Shown here piece after piece: positions 27,781 through 36,831 of a stretch of 64,000 nucleotides of DNA. The notes under the pieces are model-generated. The model worked only from the letters and a program-made list of their open reading frames with translations. It made no database searches and was not told the origin of the DNA. Origin of the DNA: Paenirhizobium cremeum (GTDB lineage Bacteria > Pseudomonadota > Alphaproteobacteria > Rhizobiales > Rhizobiaceae); assembly GCF_022884085.1 (NCBI RefSeq), contig NZ_JAGGCS010000011.1:120789-184788 (forward strand), written 5' to 3'. The position numbers and the translations under genes are program-made. Each line of letters begins with the position of its first letter. The first letter of the stretch is position 1.

Positions 27781-29088
27781 CTAGATATCGAGTGTCGTCT
27801 TGCGTTCCCACTCGGTAAAATGGGCTGTGTAGGCGTTCCATTCATTGTGCTTGAGCTTAAGATAGGCAGCAGAAAACTCCGTTCCCATTGCGTCTTTCAA
27901 AAGCGTATCCCCGTCGTATTCGCGAAGGGCATCGAGAAGATTGAGCGGAAGGCGCGGCGCGTCCTTCACCAGATGGCCCTCCTGATACATATCGATGTCG
28001 TAGTGCGGGCCGGGGTTGGCCTTGCTGCGAATGCCGTTCATGCCGCAGGCGATGATAACGGCCTGTAGGAGATAGGGGTTTACGGCACCATCCGGCAGGC
28101 GAAGCTCGAAACGGCCGGGTCCGGGGACACGCACCATGTGGGTGCGGTTGTTGCCGGTCCAGGTGACGGTGTTCGGCGACCAGGTTGCACCCGACAATGT
28201 ACGCGGTGCGTTGATGCGCTTGTAGGAATTGACCGTCGGATTGGTGATGGCGGCGATTGCCGAGGCATGCGCCATGATACCGCCGAGGAAATTCCGCCCC
28301 TTTGCCGAAAGGCCGAACTCCGCATCGCCGTCGGCGAAGACGTTGACCTTGCCGTGAGTGTCCCAGACCGAGATGTGGCAATGGCAGCCGTTGCCGGTCA
28401 GTCCCTTGAATGGCTTCGGCATGAAGGTGGCGCGAAGTCCATGTTTCTCCGCGACCGATTTGACCATGAACTTGAAGAAGGAATGCTTGTCGGCGGTTTT
28501 CAGTGCGTCGTCGAATTCCCAGTTCATCTCGAACTGGCCGTTCGCGTCCTCGTGGTCGTTCTGGTAGGGCCCCCAGCCCAGTTCCAGCATGTAGTCGCAG
28601 ATTTCGGAAATCACATCGTAGCGACGCAGCAGCGCCTGCTGGTCGTAGCAGGGTTTTTCGGCTGTATCGGCTCCGTCGGAGATTTCCGAGCCGTCGGCGG
28701 AGATCAGGAAAAATTCGGCTTCCACGCCGGTCTTTACCCGCATGCCCTCGGCTGCCGCTTCCGCAATCAGCCGTTTCAACACGTTGCGGGGGGCCTGCTC
28801 GACCGGTTTTCCCTCCATGTAGCAGTCGGCGGCCACCCAGGCGACGTCCTTCTTCCACGGCAACTGGATGACCGATGAGACATCCGGCAAAGCGAAAAGG
28901 TCCGGATGGGCCGGTGTCATGTCGAGCCAGGTGGCAAAGCCGGCAAAGCCCGCGCCTTCCTCCTGCATACCCTTGATCGCCGCGGCGGGAACGAGCTTGG
29001 CCCGCTGTCCGCCGAAGAGATCGGTATAGCTAATCATGAAATATTTAACGCCATGCTCCTTTGCATAGCTTTCGAGATCCAGTGTCAC
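27781..29088 (-). CDS. glnT: Type-III glutamine synthetase-like protein (GlnT / gamma-glutamylmethylamide synthetase type)
   Basis: 435 residues from GTG 29088, with AAGGGGAACG before it. Glutamine-synthetase fold: metal and substrate motifs VEAEFFL, GQFEMNWEF, NGCHCHIS and a C-terminal NRTHMVRVPGPGRFELRLPDGAVNP region (R, E residues of the active site). GlnT-type enzymes are related to GmaS, which joins glutamate to methylamine. The immediate upstream neighbours glxD-glxC-glxB are homologous to N-methylglutamate synthase MgsC-B-A, so methylamine or another primary amine, rather than ammonia, is a credible substrate. Genuine glutamine synthesis is the alternative. Confidence 0.88.
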   Translation of the reverse strand: MTLDLESYAKEHGVKYFMISYTDLFGGQRAKLVPAAAIKGMQEEGAGFAGFATWLDMTPAHPDLFALPDVSSVIQLPWKKDVAWVAADCYMEGKPVEQAPRNVLKRLIAEAAAEGMRVKTGVEAEFFLISADGSEISDGADTAEKPCYDQQALLRRYDVISEICDYMLELGWGPYQNDHEDANGQFEMNWEFDDALKTADKHSFFKFMVKSVAEKHGLRATFMPKPFKGLTGNGCHCHISVWDTHGKVNVFADGDAEFGLSAKGRNFLGGIMAHASAIAAITNPTVNSYKRINAPRTLSGATWSPNTVTWTGNNRTHMVRVPGPGRFELRLPDGAVNPYLLQAVIIACGMNGIRSKANPGPHYDIDMYQEGHLVKDAPRLPLNLLDALREYDGDTLLKDAMGTEFSAAYLKLKHNEWNAYTAHFTEWERKTTLDI

Positions 29089-29145
29089 TTCGTTCCCCTT
29101 TTGGATTTTATGAAGACACTTTTGGCGATGTGGCGTGGGACGTGG

Positions 29146-30474
29146 TCAGAAACCTCCCTTGCCGGGATACCAGCTGGTGCCCGCAAGCGGCACCTGCGCC
29201 ATGGCGGCGGCTTCCATGGTGAGAGCGCAGAGATCTTCTGGCTCCAGATTGTGTAACCTGTTCTTGCCGCAGGCGCGGGCGATGGTCTGGGCCTCGAGCG
29301 TCATCACCTTGAGGTAGTTGGCGAGCCGGCGGCCGGCGACGACCGGGTCGAGCCGCTTGGCGAGTTCCGGGTCCTGGGTGGTGATGCCGGCGGGGTCCTT
29401 GCCTTCGTGCCAGTCGTCATAGGCGCCGGCCGTGGTGCCGAGCTTTTGGTATTCCGCCTCCCAATGGGGATCGTTGTCGCCGATGGCGACCAGCGCGGCG
29501 GTGCCGATCGAAACGGCATCGGCGCCGAGCGCCAGCGCCTTGGCGACGTCGGCGCCCGACCGAATGCCACCGGAAACGACGAGCTGGACCTTACGATGCA
29601 TTCCGAGATCCTGAAGCGCCTGAACGGCGGGGCGGATGCAGGCGAGTGTCGGCATACCGACATGTTCGATGAAGACGTCCTGCGTTGCCGCCGTGCCGCC
29701 CTGCATGCCGTCGAGGACGACGACATCGGCCCCGGCCTTCACGGCAAGGGCCGTGTCGTAATAGGGGCGTGCGCCACCAACCTTGATGTAGACAGGCTTT
29801 TCCCAGTCGGTGATCTCGCGCAGTTCGAGGATCTTGATTTCCAGATCGTCGGGGCCGGTCCAGTCGGGATGGCGGCAGGCCGAGCGCTGGTCGATGCCTT
29901 TGGGCAGGGTGCGCATTTCGGCGACGCGGTCGGAGATCTTCTGGCCGAGCAGCATGCCGCCGCCGCCGGGCTTGGCGCCCTGTCCGACCACGACCTCGAT
30001 CGCATCGGCGCGGCGCAGGTCCTTGGGGTTCATGCCGTAGCGGGAGGGCAGGTATTGATAGACGAGCTTTTCCGAGTGGCCGCGCTCCTCGTCGGTCATG
30101 CCGCCGTCACCTGTCGTAGTGGAGGTGCCGGCGAGCGTCGCGCCGCGTCCGAGCGCCTCCTTGGCATTACCGGAGAGCGCACCGAAGCTCATGCCGGCGA
30201 TGGTGATCGGGATCTTCAGCTCGATAGGCTTCTTGGCGAAGCGCGTGCCGAGCACGACGGAGGTGTCGCACTTTTCGCGATAGCCTTCGAGCGGATAGCG
30301 GGAGATCGAGGCGCCGAGGAACAGCAAATCGTCGAAGTGGGGCACCTTGCGCTTGGTGCCGCCGCCGCGAATATCATAGATGCCGGTTGCCGCCGCGCGG
30401 CGGATTTCGGCCAGCGTATAATCGTCGAAGGTGGCTGACTTGCGCGGCGGGGTGTAGGGGTTGTGATAGCTCAT
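29146..30474 (-). CDS. glxD: GlxD: glutamate-synthase large-domain-like FMN protein (MgsC type)
   Basis: 442 residues from ATG 30474 (MSYHNPYTPP); the longer upstream frame is an arginine-rich artefact. It corresponds to the FMN/synthase barrel of GltB: GMSFGALSGNAKEALGRGA, TTTGDGGMT, VGQGAKPGGGGMLLG, VVLDGMQGGTAATQ, VSGGIRSGADVAKALALGADAVSIGTAAL. After that last motif, where ordinary GltB carries the 3Fe-4S cysteines, this protein reads VAIGDND without cysteines. With GlxB and GlxC it reconstitutes a split glutamate synthase that in methylotrophs makes N-methylglutamate. Confidence 0.9.
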   Translation of the reverse strand: MSYHNPYTPPRKSATFDDYTLAEIRRAAATGIYDIRGGGTKRKVPHFDDLLFLGASISRYPLEGYREKCDTSVVLGTRFAKKPIELKIPITIAGMSFGALSGNAKEALGRGATLAGTSTTTGDGGMTDEERGHSEKLVYQYLPSRYGMNPKDLRRADAIEVVVGQGAKPGGGGMLLGQKISDRVAEMRTLPKGIDQRSACRHPDWTGPDDLEIKILELREITDWEKPVYIKVGGARPYYDTALAVKAGADVVVLDGMQGGTAATQDVFIEHVGMPTLACIRPAVQALQDLGMHRKVQLVVSGGIRSGADVAKALALGADAVSIGTAALVAIGDNDPHWEAEYQKLGTTAGAYDDWHEGKDPAGITTQDPELAKRLDPVVAGRRLANYLKVMTLEAQTIARACGKNRLHNLEPEDLCALTMEAAAMAQVPLAGTSWYPGKGGF

Positions 30475-30488
30475 GGCTTTTCCTCGCC

Positions 30489-31175
30489 TCAATACGCGTC
30501 GGCGTTGTCGATGTTGAAATTGTAGAGCTTGCGGGCGGAGCCGTAGCGCTTGAACTCTTCCGGCCTGACGCCCTTGACGCCGGCCTTTTCGAGCAGTTCG
30601 GACAGCTTTTCGAGATGTTTCGGCTTCATCTGCTTTTCGACGCAATCCGCGCCGAGGCTTTTGACCGTGCCGCGCACGAAGAGCTTCGCTTCATAGAGGC
30701 TGTCTCCCAGCGCCTCGCCGGCATCGCCGAGCACGACCAGATGGCCTGACTGGCCCATGAAGGCGGACATATGGCCGATGCTGCCATGGACGACGATGTC
30801 GATGCCCTTCATCGAGATGCCGCAGCGCGAGGCGGCATTGCCCTTGATAACGAGAAGCCCGCCGCGGCCGGTCGCACCTGCATATTGCGAAGCATCGCCT
30901 TCGATGACGACAGTCCCGGACATCATGTTCTCGGCGACGCCGGGACCGGCTGAACCGTGCACGGTGACCGTGCCGCCGTCATTCATGCCGGCGCAATAGT
31001 ACCCAACGGAACCCTTCACCTCGACGGTAACGGGGCTGTCGATGCCGACGGCGACGGCGTGGCTGCCGCGCGGGTTCACCACTTCGAAGACGATGTCGTT
31101 TGCGCCTTTCTCAATCTGGTGAAGGGCGCTGTTGAGTTCGCGGAGCGGCGTTTGGGAGAGGTCAAAGACTGGCAT
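30489..31175 (-). CDS. glxC: GlxC: glutamate-synthase GXGXG-domain protein (MgsB type)
   Basis: 228 residues. It is the right-handed beta-helix (GXGXG) structural domain that forms the C-terminus of ordinary GltB, here a separate polypeptide. Repeats such as GSVGYYCAGMNDGG, GSAGPGVAENMMSG, GDASQYAGATGRGG, GNAASRCGISMKG and GSIGHMSAFMGQSG are visible. It lies 26 bp after glxB and 14 bp before glxD on the same strand, a tight operon. Confidence 0.92.
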   Translation of the reverse strand: MPVFDLSQTPLRELNSALHQIEKGANDIVFEVVNPRGSHAVAVGIDSPVTVEVKGSVGYYCAGMNDGGTVTVHGSAGPGVAENMMSGTVVIEGDASQYAGATGRGGLLVIKGNAASRCGISMKGIDIVVHGSIGHMSAFMGQSGHLVVLGDAGEALGDSLYEAKLFVRGTVKSLGADCVEKQMKPKHLEKLSELLEKAGVKGVRPEEFKRYGSARKLYNFNIDNADAY

Positions 31176-31201
31176 GGCTGCAATTCCTGTCGGGTGGCGG
31201 T

Positions 31202-32107
31202 TCAGGCGGCCTTCTGGTGGTCCCAGAAATAGACGGTTGCCGGTTCCGGCTCCCAGATCCTGGCGTTTTCGATGCCGGGCAGGCCGACGAGTGCGCGATA
31301 TTCGGAGCCGAAGGCGACGTACTGGTCGGTTTCGGCCATCACAGCCGGCTTGCAGGCGATCGGATCGCGCAGCACGCCGAAGCCGGATTTCGTGCCGACG
31401 ACGAAGGTGAAGAAGCCGTCGAGATCGTCGAGGGCGCTTTCCAGTGCTTCGCCGAGATCCTTGCCCTTGGCCATTTCCGCGGTGAGATAGGCGGCGGCGA
31501 CCTCGGAGTCGTTGTCGGTTTCGAAGGACATGCCTTCCCGCTTCAGTTCGCGGCGCAGGTTGTTGTGGTTCGAAAGCGAGCCGTTATGCACGAGGCACTG
31601 GTCGGGACCGGTGGAAAAGGGGTGGGCGCCGAGGGTGGTTACCGCGCTCTCCGTCGCCATGCGGGTGTGGCCGATGCCATGGGTGCCGCCCATGGCGCGC
31701 ACGTCGAAACGGGAGACCACATCCTTCGGCAGGCCGGTTTCCTTGTAGATCTCGACGCTTTCGCCCGAGCCCATGATCCGGATATGGGGGCGGATTTCCG
31801 CAAGAGCCGTGCGGATTTCGCCAAGCTTGCCTTCATCGGTCTCGATGACGGCATGGGTGCTTTTCAGGGTCACGCTCGCCGGGATTCCAGCCTTGGAGAG
31901 GTCCGCTGCCAGATCGGCGAATTCCTGTTCCGGCTCGGCGGATTGGACCGTGATCTTGGCCTTGCCGGCGGGCGCGCCGCCATAGATCGCTATGCCGGCC
32001 GAATCCGGTCCGCGGTCGGTCATTGTAATCAACATGTCCGAGAGCAGGGCGCCAAGTTGGGGTTCAAGGCTCTTGTCCTTGAGGAACAGGCCGACGATTC
32101 CGCACAT
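31202..32107 (-). CDS. glxB: GlxB: class-II glutamine amidotransferase domain protein (MgsA type)
   Basis: 301 residues from ATG 32107, which puts Cys2 (MCGIVGLFL) at the mature N-terminus as the Ntn-hydrolase nucleophile. The domain has the expected DRGPDSAGIAIY, GIGHTRMATES and HPFSTGPDQCLVHNGSLSNH motifs. It should cleave glutamine, or gamma-glutamylmethylamide in the N-methylglutamate pathway, and pass the amine to GlxC/GlxD. First structural gene of glxB-C-D-glnT-purU, 129 bp downstream of the regulator glxA. Confidence 0.92.
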   Translation of the reverse strand: MCGIVGLFLKDKSLEPQLGALLSDMLITMTDRGPDSAGIAIYGGAPAGKAKITVQSAEPEQEFADLAADLSKAGIPASVTLKSTHAVIETDEGKLGEIRTALAEIRPHIRIMGSGESVEIYKETGLPKDVVSRFDVRAMGGTHGIGHTRMATESAVTTLGAHPFSTGPDQCLVHNGSLSNHNNLRRELKREGMSFETDNDSEVAAAYLTAEMAKGKDLGEALESALDDLDGFFTFVVGTKSGFGVLRDPIACKPAVMAETDQYVAFGSEYRALVGLPGIENARIWEPEPATVYFWDHQKAA

Positions 32108-32236
32108 CGCTCTTCTCCTTCGCCAGTGTGCAATGGCACAATGGCTAGCAAAGGAAAAACGGCAAATCAACCTAAGAGAAATTTAATTTCCTACAGTGAA
32201 ATTTATGTTGAATGTGACGAAGGTTCGACCGTCAAT

Positions 32237-33220
32237 TCACAGGCTGCGGCCTTTTTTCGGCGTCGTGCCGTAGAGTTCCCGGTAGCGCCGGGCGAAATGG
32301 GCCGGGCTTGCGAAGCCGCAGGCGAAGGCGATTTCGGACACGGAAAGGGCGCTCTGCTGCAGCAGCTTGCGGGCGTGTTCGAGCCTGAGGCGACGATATT
32401 CCTGCAGGAAGGTCGAGGAGAGGTGTTCGGCGAACAGCCGGTCGAGATGGCGGGGCGTGATGCCGGCAAAGCGCGCCATGGCGTCCCGGTCGAGCGGGTG
32501 TTCGATCGTCGCTTCCATCTTCTCAAGCACCGCGAGCAGGGCTGGATGGTGCAAGCCATGACGTTCCGCGAGTGAAGCCCGCTGCGGTTCGGCCGATGAG
32601 GCGACATGGGTATGCAGGTACCAGTCGCTGACTCGGGTGGCGAAGGCGGGACCGAAACGGGCCGAGATCAACGCATGCATCATGTCGAGAGGTGCCACGC
32701 CGCCGCCGCAGGTCAGGAGATTGCGGTCGAAGATGTAACGCGCCTGCTCGGGCTTGAGGCCCGGAAAATCTTCGATGAGGGCCGGTGCGTGCTCCCAGTG
32801 AATGGTGAAGCGGTGATCGGCCAAGAGGCCGGCAGCGGCCAGCAAATAAGGTCCGCCCGAGATCCCGCCAATCGTCACGCCATCGCGCTCGAAGGCACGC
32901 AGGCTGGCGTGAACGGCCGGCCATTGCCAGCCGGAGGGATGGCCGCCGGCGATGACGAAGAGCGAATGCAGGCGATCCCGCCTCGCCGAAACCAGCGGCT
33001 CGGCCGGGACGACCGCTCCCGAAGAGGAGGGAACGAGTTCACCCGAAGGCGAGTAGACGTGGACGCGGTAGAGTTCTCGCCCGGCGAGCAGATTGACCGC
33101 CCGCAGCGGCTCCACAGCGGAGGCATAGCACATCAGGGCAAAGCCGGGGATCAGGATGAAGCCCACATCCTGCACATTGTTGTCGGTTTCCCGCATGCTG
33201 CTGTGTTCCGGACTCTTCAT
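32237..33220 (-). CDS. glxA: GlxA-family AraC-type transcriptional regulator
   Basis: 327 residues from ATG 33220; another in-frame ATG at 33247 is possible. The N-terminal DJ-1/PfpI-like (class-I amidotransferase-fold) sensor domain covers about residues 15-185 (VGFILIPGFALMCYASAVEPLR, GGISGGPYLLAAAGLL). The C-terminal AraC double HTH covers about 215-320 (MARFAGITPRHLDRLF, SVSEIAFACGFASPAHFARRYRELYG). This two-domain layout is shared with regulators of carnitine, betaine and choline use, so an amine ligand is likely. It precedes and co-orients with glxBCD-glnT, which it probably activates. Confidence 0.9.
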   Translation of the reverse strand: MKSPEHSSMRETDNNVQDVGFILIPGFALMCYASAVEPLRAVNLLAGRELYRVHVYSPSGELVPSSSGAVVPAEPLVSARRDRLHSLFVIAGGHPSGWQWPAVHASLRAFERDGVTIGGISGGPYLLAAAGLLADHRFTIHWEHAPALIEDFPGLKPEQARYIFDRNLLTCGGGVAPLDMMHALISARFGPAFATRVSDWYLHTHVASSAEPQRASLAERHGLHHPALLAVLEKMEATIEHPLDRDAMARFAGITPRHLDRLFAEHLSSTFLQEYRRLRLEHARKLLQQSALSVSEIAFACGFASPAHFARRYRELYGTTPKKGRSL

Positions 33221-33292
33221 CGCAAGATCGTTTCCGGCAGAAAACATGAGCGCGGGAAAGCTGGCAAGGGAGACGCATGGCTGACGCGCTTC

Positions 33293-35385
33293 TCAGCCCG
33301 CTTCCACTAGGACGATTCCGAGCACGATGTCGCGGCTATAGCCCAGTCTTTCAAGGAGATCATCGATATCGGGGGCGTTCGTCCTGCCGATCTCCATGAA
33401 GAGGAGAATGGCATCGGCCTTCTGGACGAGTTGGGGAAGATATTTCGCTGCCGGCGTGCCGCAGGCATTGATCGCCACGATATCGGCGTTCGAGGGATGA
33501 GCGATGTCGCCGTGGTTGGAAAAGCGCCGGCTCCGGCCAGCAAGGGGCGCCGTCGTTCCGATGGCTGCGAGATGCTCGTATTTCAGGAGGTCGGCGAATG
33601 GCGCGGACCCCTCCGTTCCGGCGTCGGCGAGACCCGTCAGGCCCAGGCGGGCCGTGGAGTTGAAGCGCGTGGCCTTCGGCTTCAGCGCACCGGGTGCATA
33701 AAGGATGTCGTGGCCGGCATCGACCAATGCCTGCACGATGTCTGCCGCAACGCCGCTGGCGTGGTCGACATCGCCGACGCTATAAAAGACGATCGTTCCG
33801 CGGTGCCCGCCCGGCATGGCGGCCTGCAGCCGCTTCGCCACATCGCTGACCCCATCGCCCGAAACCTCGACCGGCACTTTTCGCCCGCTCCGGCGGAAGC
33901 CCAGAAGCTGCGCGAGCCCGGGCGACTTCCGCGTTCTCCCCAGGCCGGAGGGAATGCGGGCGAGCACCGGAAAACCCGACCGTTTCATGAGGGCTTCTTC
34001 GGAGAGGCGCCTTGCGGAAAACAATCCGCCGAGCCAGGTCAGACAGCTGCCGATGACGAAACCACCAAGCAGGATGGCGCCGAGCAGAGGCAGCAGCCCG
34101 ACAGGTGCATATCCTTCAACCGGTGCGGCGGATGTCAGGATACGCGAATTCAGCGTTGCCAGTGATTGCTGGCGAGCGTATTCCTCGGCGCGGCTTGCGG
34201 CTTCTTTGTAGAGGCTGCGCGCGGCTTCCGCCTCGGTCTCGAGCTGGCGCAATCTGCTGCGGGCGGTGCCGTTGTCGACGCTCGCCCGCGTCAGTGTCTC
34301 CAGCTTCTCGGCCAGGGTGCGGGTGTTGGCCGTCGCGCGCTGATAGCTGGATCGCAGGGATTGCCGGAGACGATCGAGCTCCATCGTCATCGTTTGTCTG
34401 ATATTGGCCATCTGCGTATCGATGGCGCGCATCCGGGGATGGTCGGGCCCGAGATGAACGGCAAGCTCCGACTGTTTTTCGCGCAAGGTTTCATAATGTT
34501 CGCGTAAACGCGCAATCGCTCCGGATTCGAGAACTTCGGGGATCGTGCCCTGCTCAAGAAGGTCGAGCGTCAGGTTGCGCGCCTGCTCGTATATCGTCCG
34601 CTGCTTCTCCTCGGTGTTACGGGCATCGAGCAATTGCTGGTTCAGGCTGGCGAGCTGCTGGTCTGCGAGCAATCCCACCTGATCGGCGCTGATGAGCCCG
34701 TTTTCCGCCTTGAACGTTTCCACTGCAAGCTCGGTCCTGCGAACGCCTTCACGCAATTGCTCCGCCTTTTCCGTCAAGGTGCCGGCGATGCGTCGAGCGG
34801 CTTCTTCACGGGCTTCTTTCAACTGCCGGAGATAGATAACCGCTGCGGTATCGGCGATTTTTTCAGCGCGCTTTCCATCGGGATGGCTGGTCGTGATCCT
34901 GAAGACGCTCGACCGTCCGACCCTTTCGATCGCCAGATGTGCCTTCAATCTTTCGGCGATCTGTGCCTCGCCGTCCGATGTATCTCGGGACGAGCCTTGA
35001 GGCGGGGCGAAAACGGGGTCTTTCCGGAGGTCGAGTTCCGCGGCAATACGGTCCAGAACCTGGCGCGACTGCATGACATAGGCCTGGCTGTCGAGGCTTG
35101 ACGGATACGGCCGCGTGGCTCCCCCCGCAGCATCGATGCGTGCGGTCGCGAGATCGTTCGGATCGACCAGGAGTTCGGTCGTCGCCGTAAAGGTCGGCCT
35201 TTGGCGCAGGATGTGGATTGCCGCGACGATTGCGCAGAGCGCGACGGCGCAGGCCACATAGAGCAGCCATCGCTTCCATATTCCCGTCTGTCGAAAGATG
35301 CCGATACCCGTTCTCCCGTCAGATGCGTCCTGTCGCCGGTTCCGTCTCGCCCGGCGGTTTCGTCGCCGATCATGTTTCCGCGCAT
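33293..35385 (-). CDS. Wzz/GumC-type polysaccharide chain-length protein with degenerate tyrosine-kinase domain (suspected N-terminal frameshift)
   Basis: From about 35290 down to 33293 one frame reads TM1 (RWLLYVACAVALCAIVAAI), a Wzz domain (TATTELLVDPND), a long coiled-coil periplasmic region, TM2 (PVGLLPLLGAILLGGFVIGSCL) and a cytoplasmic BY-kinase-like Rossmann domain that lacks a Walker A motif (HRGTIVFYSVGDVDHASG). That frame has no good start: upstream of TM1 it is arginine-rich and offers only GTG 35461 or TTG 35413 without ribosome sites. The neighbouring frame has ATG 35385 behind AAGGGA and a natural-looking polar tail (MRGNMIGDETAGRDG). The simplest reading is an indel near 35285-35300. 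Divergent from the glycosyltransferase genes it would serve. Confidence 0.75.
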
Positions 35386-35639
35386 GTCCGGTCCCTTCGC
35401 ATATGGCCGACAAGGCTGTCGCCGGTCGAAGGCGGTTTTTGACAGATCTTCGCAACTCCACACTTAACCAAGCCTGAATACAAGCTATTGCAAGTATTAA
35501 CCTTGCTCGCAAGCAAGGGGGTTGAAGAGCGCGGGCAACACCTGATGTTAAGGGTTGCAGGCGTTGAGAATACGCCATCGCAAAGTGTTTTCCCGGGAGC
35601 GGCCGATGCTCGCCGGGCGAGAGAACCAGGCAGGTGAAA

Positions 35640-36827
35640 ATGGCGTTCAGCTCGTCTACAGCCGGATCAATTCCGCTCGGAATGTCTGATGCTCCGCTGG
35701 TCGTGCAGGTCGTCCGTCAATATCCGCCAAGCCGCGGCGGGTTGGAAGACGTCGTGTCCAACCTCAGCCGTCTGCTGCTGAAACGCGGCTTTCGCGTCCG
35801 TGTCGTGACCCTTGACCGGTTGTTCATCGACCCGGAGACGACACTGCCGGCGCATGACGTGATCGACGGAGTCGAGGTGGTGCGCATTCCATGGAAGGGA
35901 AGCTCCCGCTATCCTGTCGCTCCGCAGGTTTTCCGCCATATCGGCGACGCCGATCTGGTGCATGTGCATGCCATCGATTTTTTCTTCGATGTACTTGCCT
36001 GGACGCGGCCGTTTCACGGCAAGCCGATGGTCGCGACGACCCATGGCGGGTTTTTCCATACGAAGAATTATGCGGCGATCAAGAATGTCTGGTTCAAGAC
36101 CGTGACCCGGCTTTCGGCTTCCGCCTACCGTTCGGTCGTCTGCTGCAGCCAGTCGGATCTCGACCTGTTCTCGCAGATTGCCGGCCGTCGATGCGTTCTT
36201 GTGGAGAACGGCGTCGATACAGAGAAGTTCGCGCGGCTTTCGTCGCCGGCGCCCCAACGCCGCATCATCACCATCGGTCGTTTTTCCGTAAACAAGCGGC
36301 TCGACCGGCTGTTCGACACGATGTCGGCGTTGAACAGGATCGAGCCCGGCTGGATGCTCGATGTCGTCGGTTCGAATTCGGACCATAGCGAGGCCGAACT
36401 GCGTGGCGAAATCGCGCGACGCGGTCTTGAGAGCCAGGTTACCCTGCATGTCGGGCTAGAGAACACGGAAGTCCGCGAACTGATCGGGCGAGCATCGCTT
36501 TTTGCTTCGGCATCCGAATATGAAGGCTTCGGTCTCGTTGCGGTCGAGGCAATGAGCGCGGGCCTCGTGCCGGTTCTGCACATCAACGATGCGTATAACG
36601 CGCTCGGCAAGCGGCATCCCGGTATCTTCCTTGCCGATTTCGCTCGACCGGAAGAGAGCGCTGCAGCCATCCGGAAGGCATTCCTGCATCTTTCCTCCGA
36701 TGCAGAAAGCGTCCGCAACGCCATGGTCGGGGCGGCCGCAACGCATGCCTGGGCGAGCGTCGCCGATCGTTACGCCGAGATTTACGAAGGCGCGCTACGC
36801 GGACGACGCATCCGGGCGGGCGCCTGA
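35640..36827 (+). CDS. Glycosyltransferase family 4
   Basis: About 395 residues; ATG 35640 sits six bases after AGGCAGG (GTG 35634 is also possible). GT-B fold. The acceptor half has QYPPSRGGLEDVVSNLSRLL. The donor half has CVLVENGVDTEKF, IITIGRFSVNKRLDRL and the EX7E signature ASASEYEGFGLVAVEAMSAG. It probably adds a sugar to the undecaprenyl-linked repeat unit on the cytoplasmic face. First of a co-directional run (GT4, GT70, flippase, hydrolase); only 4 bases separate it from the next start. Confidence 0.92.
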   Translation: MAFSSSTAGSIPLGMSDAPLVVQVVRQYPPSRGGLEDVVSNLSRLLLKRGFRVRVVTLDRLFIDPETTLPAHDVIDGVEVVRIPWKGSSRYPVAPQVFRHIGDADLVHVHAIDFFFDVLAWTRPFHGKPMVATTHGGFFHTKNYAAIKNVWFKTVTRLSASAYRSVVCCSQSDLDLFSQIAGRRCVLVENGVDTEKFARLSSPAPQRRIITIGRFSVNKRLDRLFDTMSALNRIEPGWMLDVVGSNSDHSEAELRGEIARRGLESQVTLHVGLENTEVRELIGRASLFASASEYEGFGLVAVEAMSAGLVPVLHINDAYNALGKRHPGIFLADFARPEESAAAIRKAFLHLSSDAESVRNAMVGAAATHAWASVADRYAEIYEGALRGRRIRAGA

Positions 36828-36831
36828 CCCC

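Noticed and set aside
32131..32145. Direct repeat CAATGGC-A-CAATGGC before glxB
   Set aside because: Eight-base periodicity is suggestive of a GlxA site, but two short copies are too little to call an operator.
35501..35518. Hairpin CCTTGCT-CGCA-AGCAAGG between the Wzz-like gene and the GT4 gene
   Set aside because: It has no T-run and no known regulator consensus; left unassigned.
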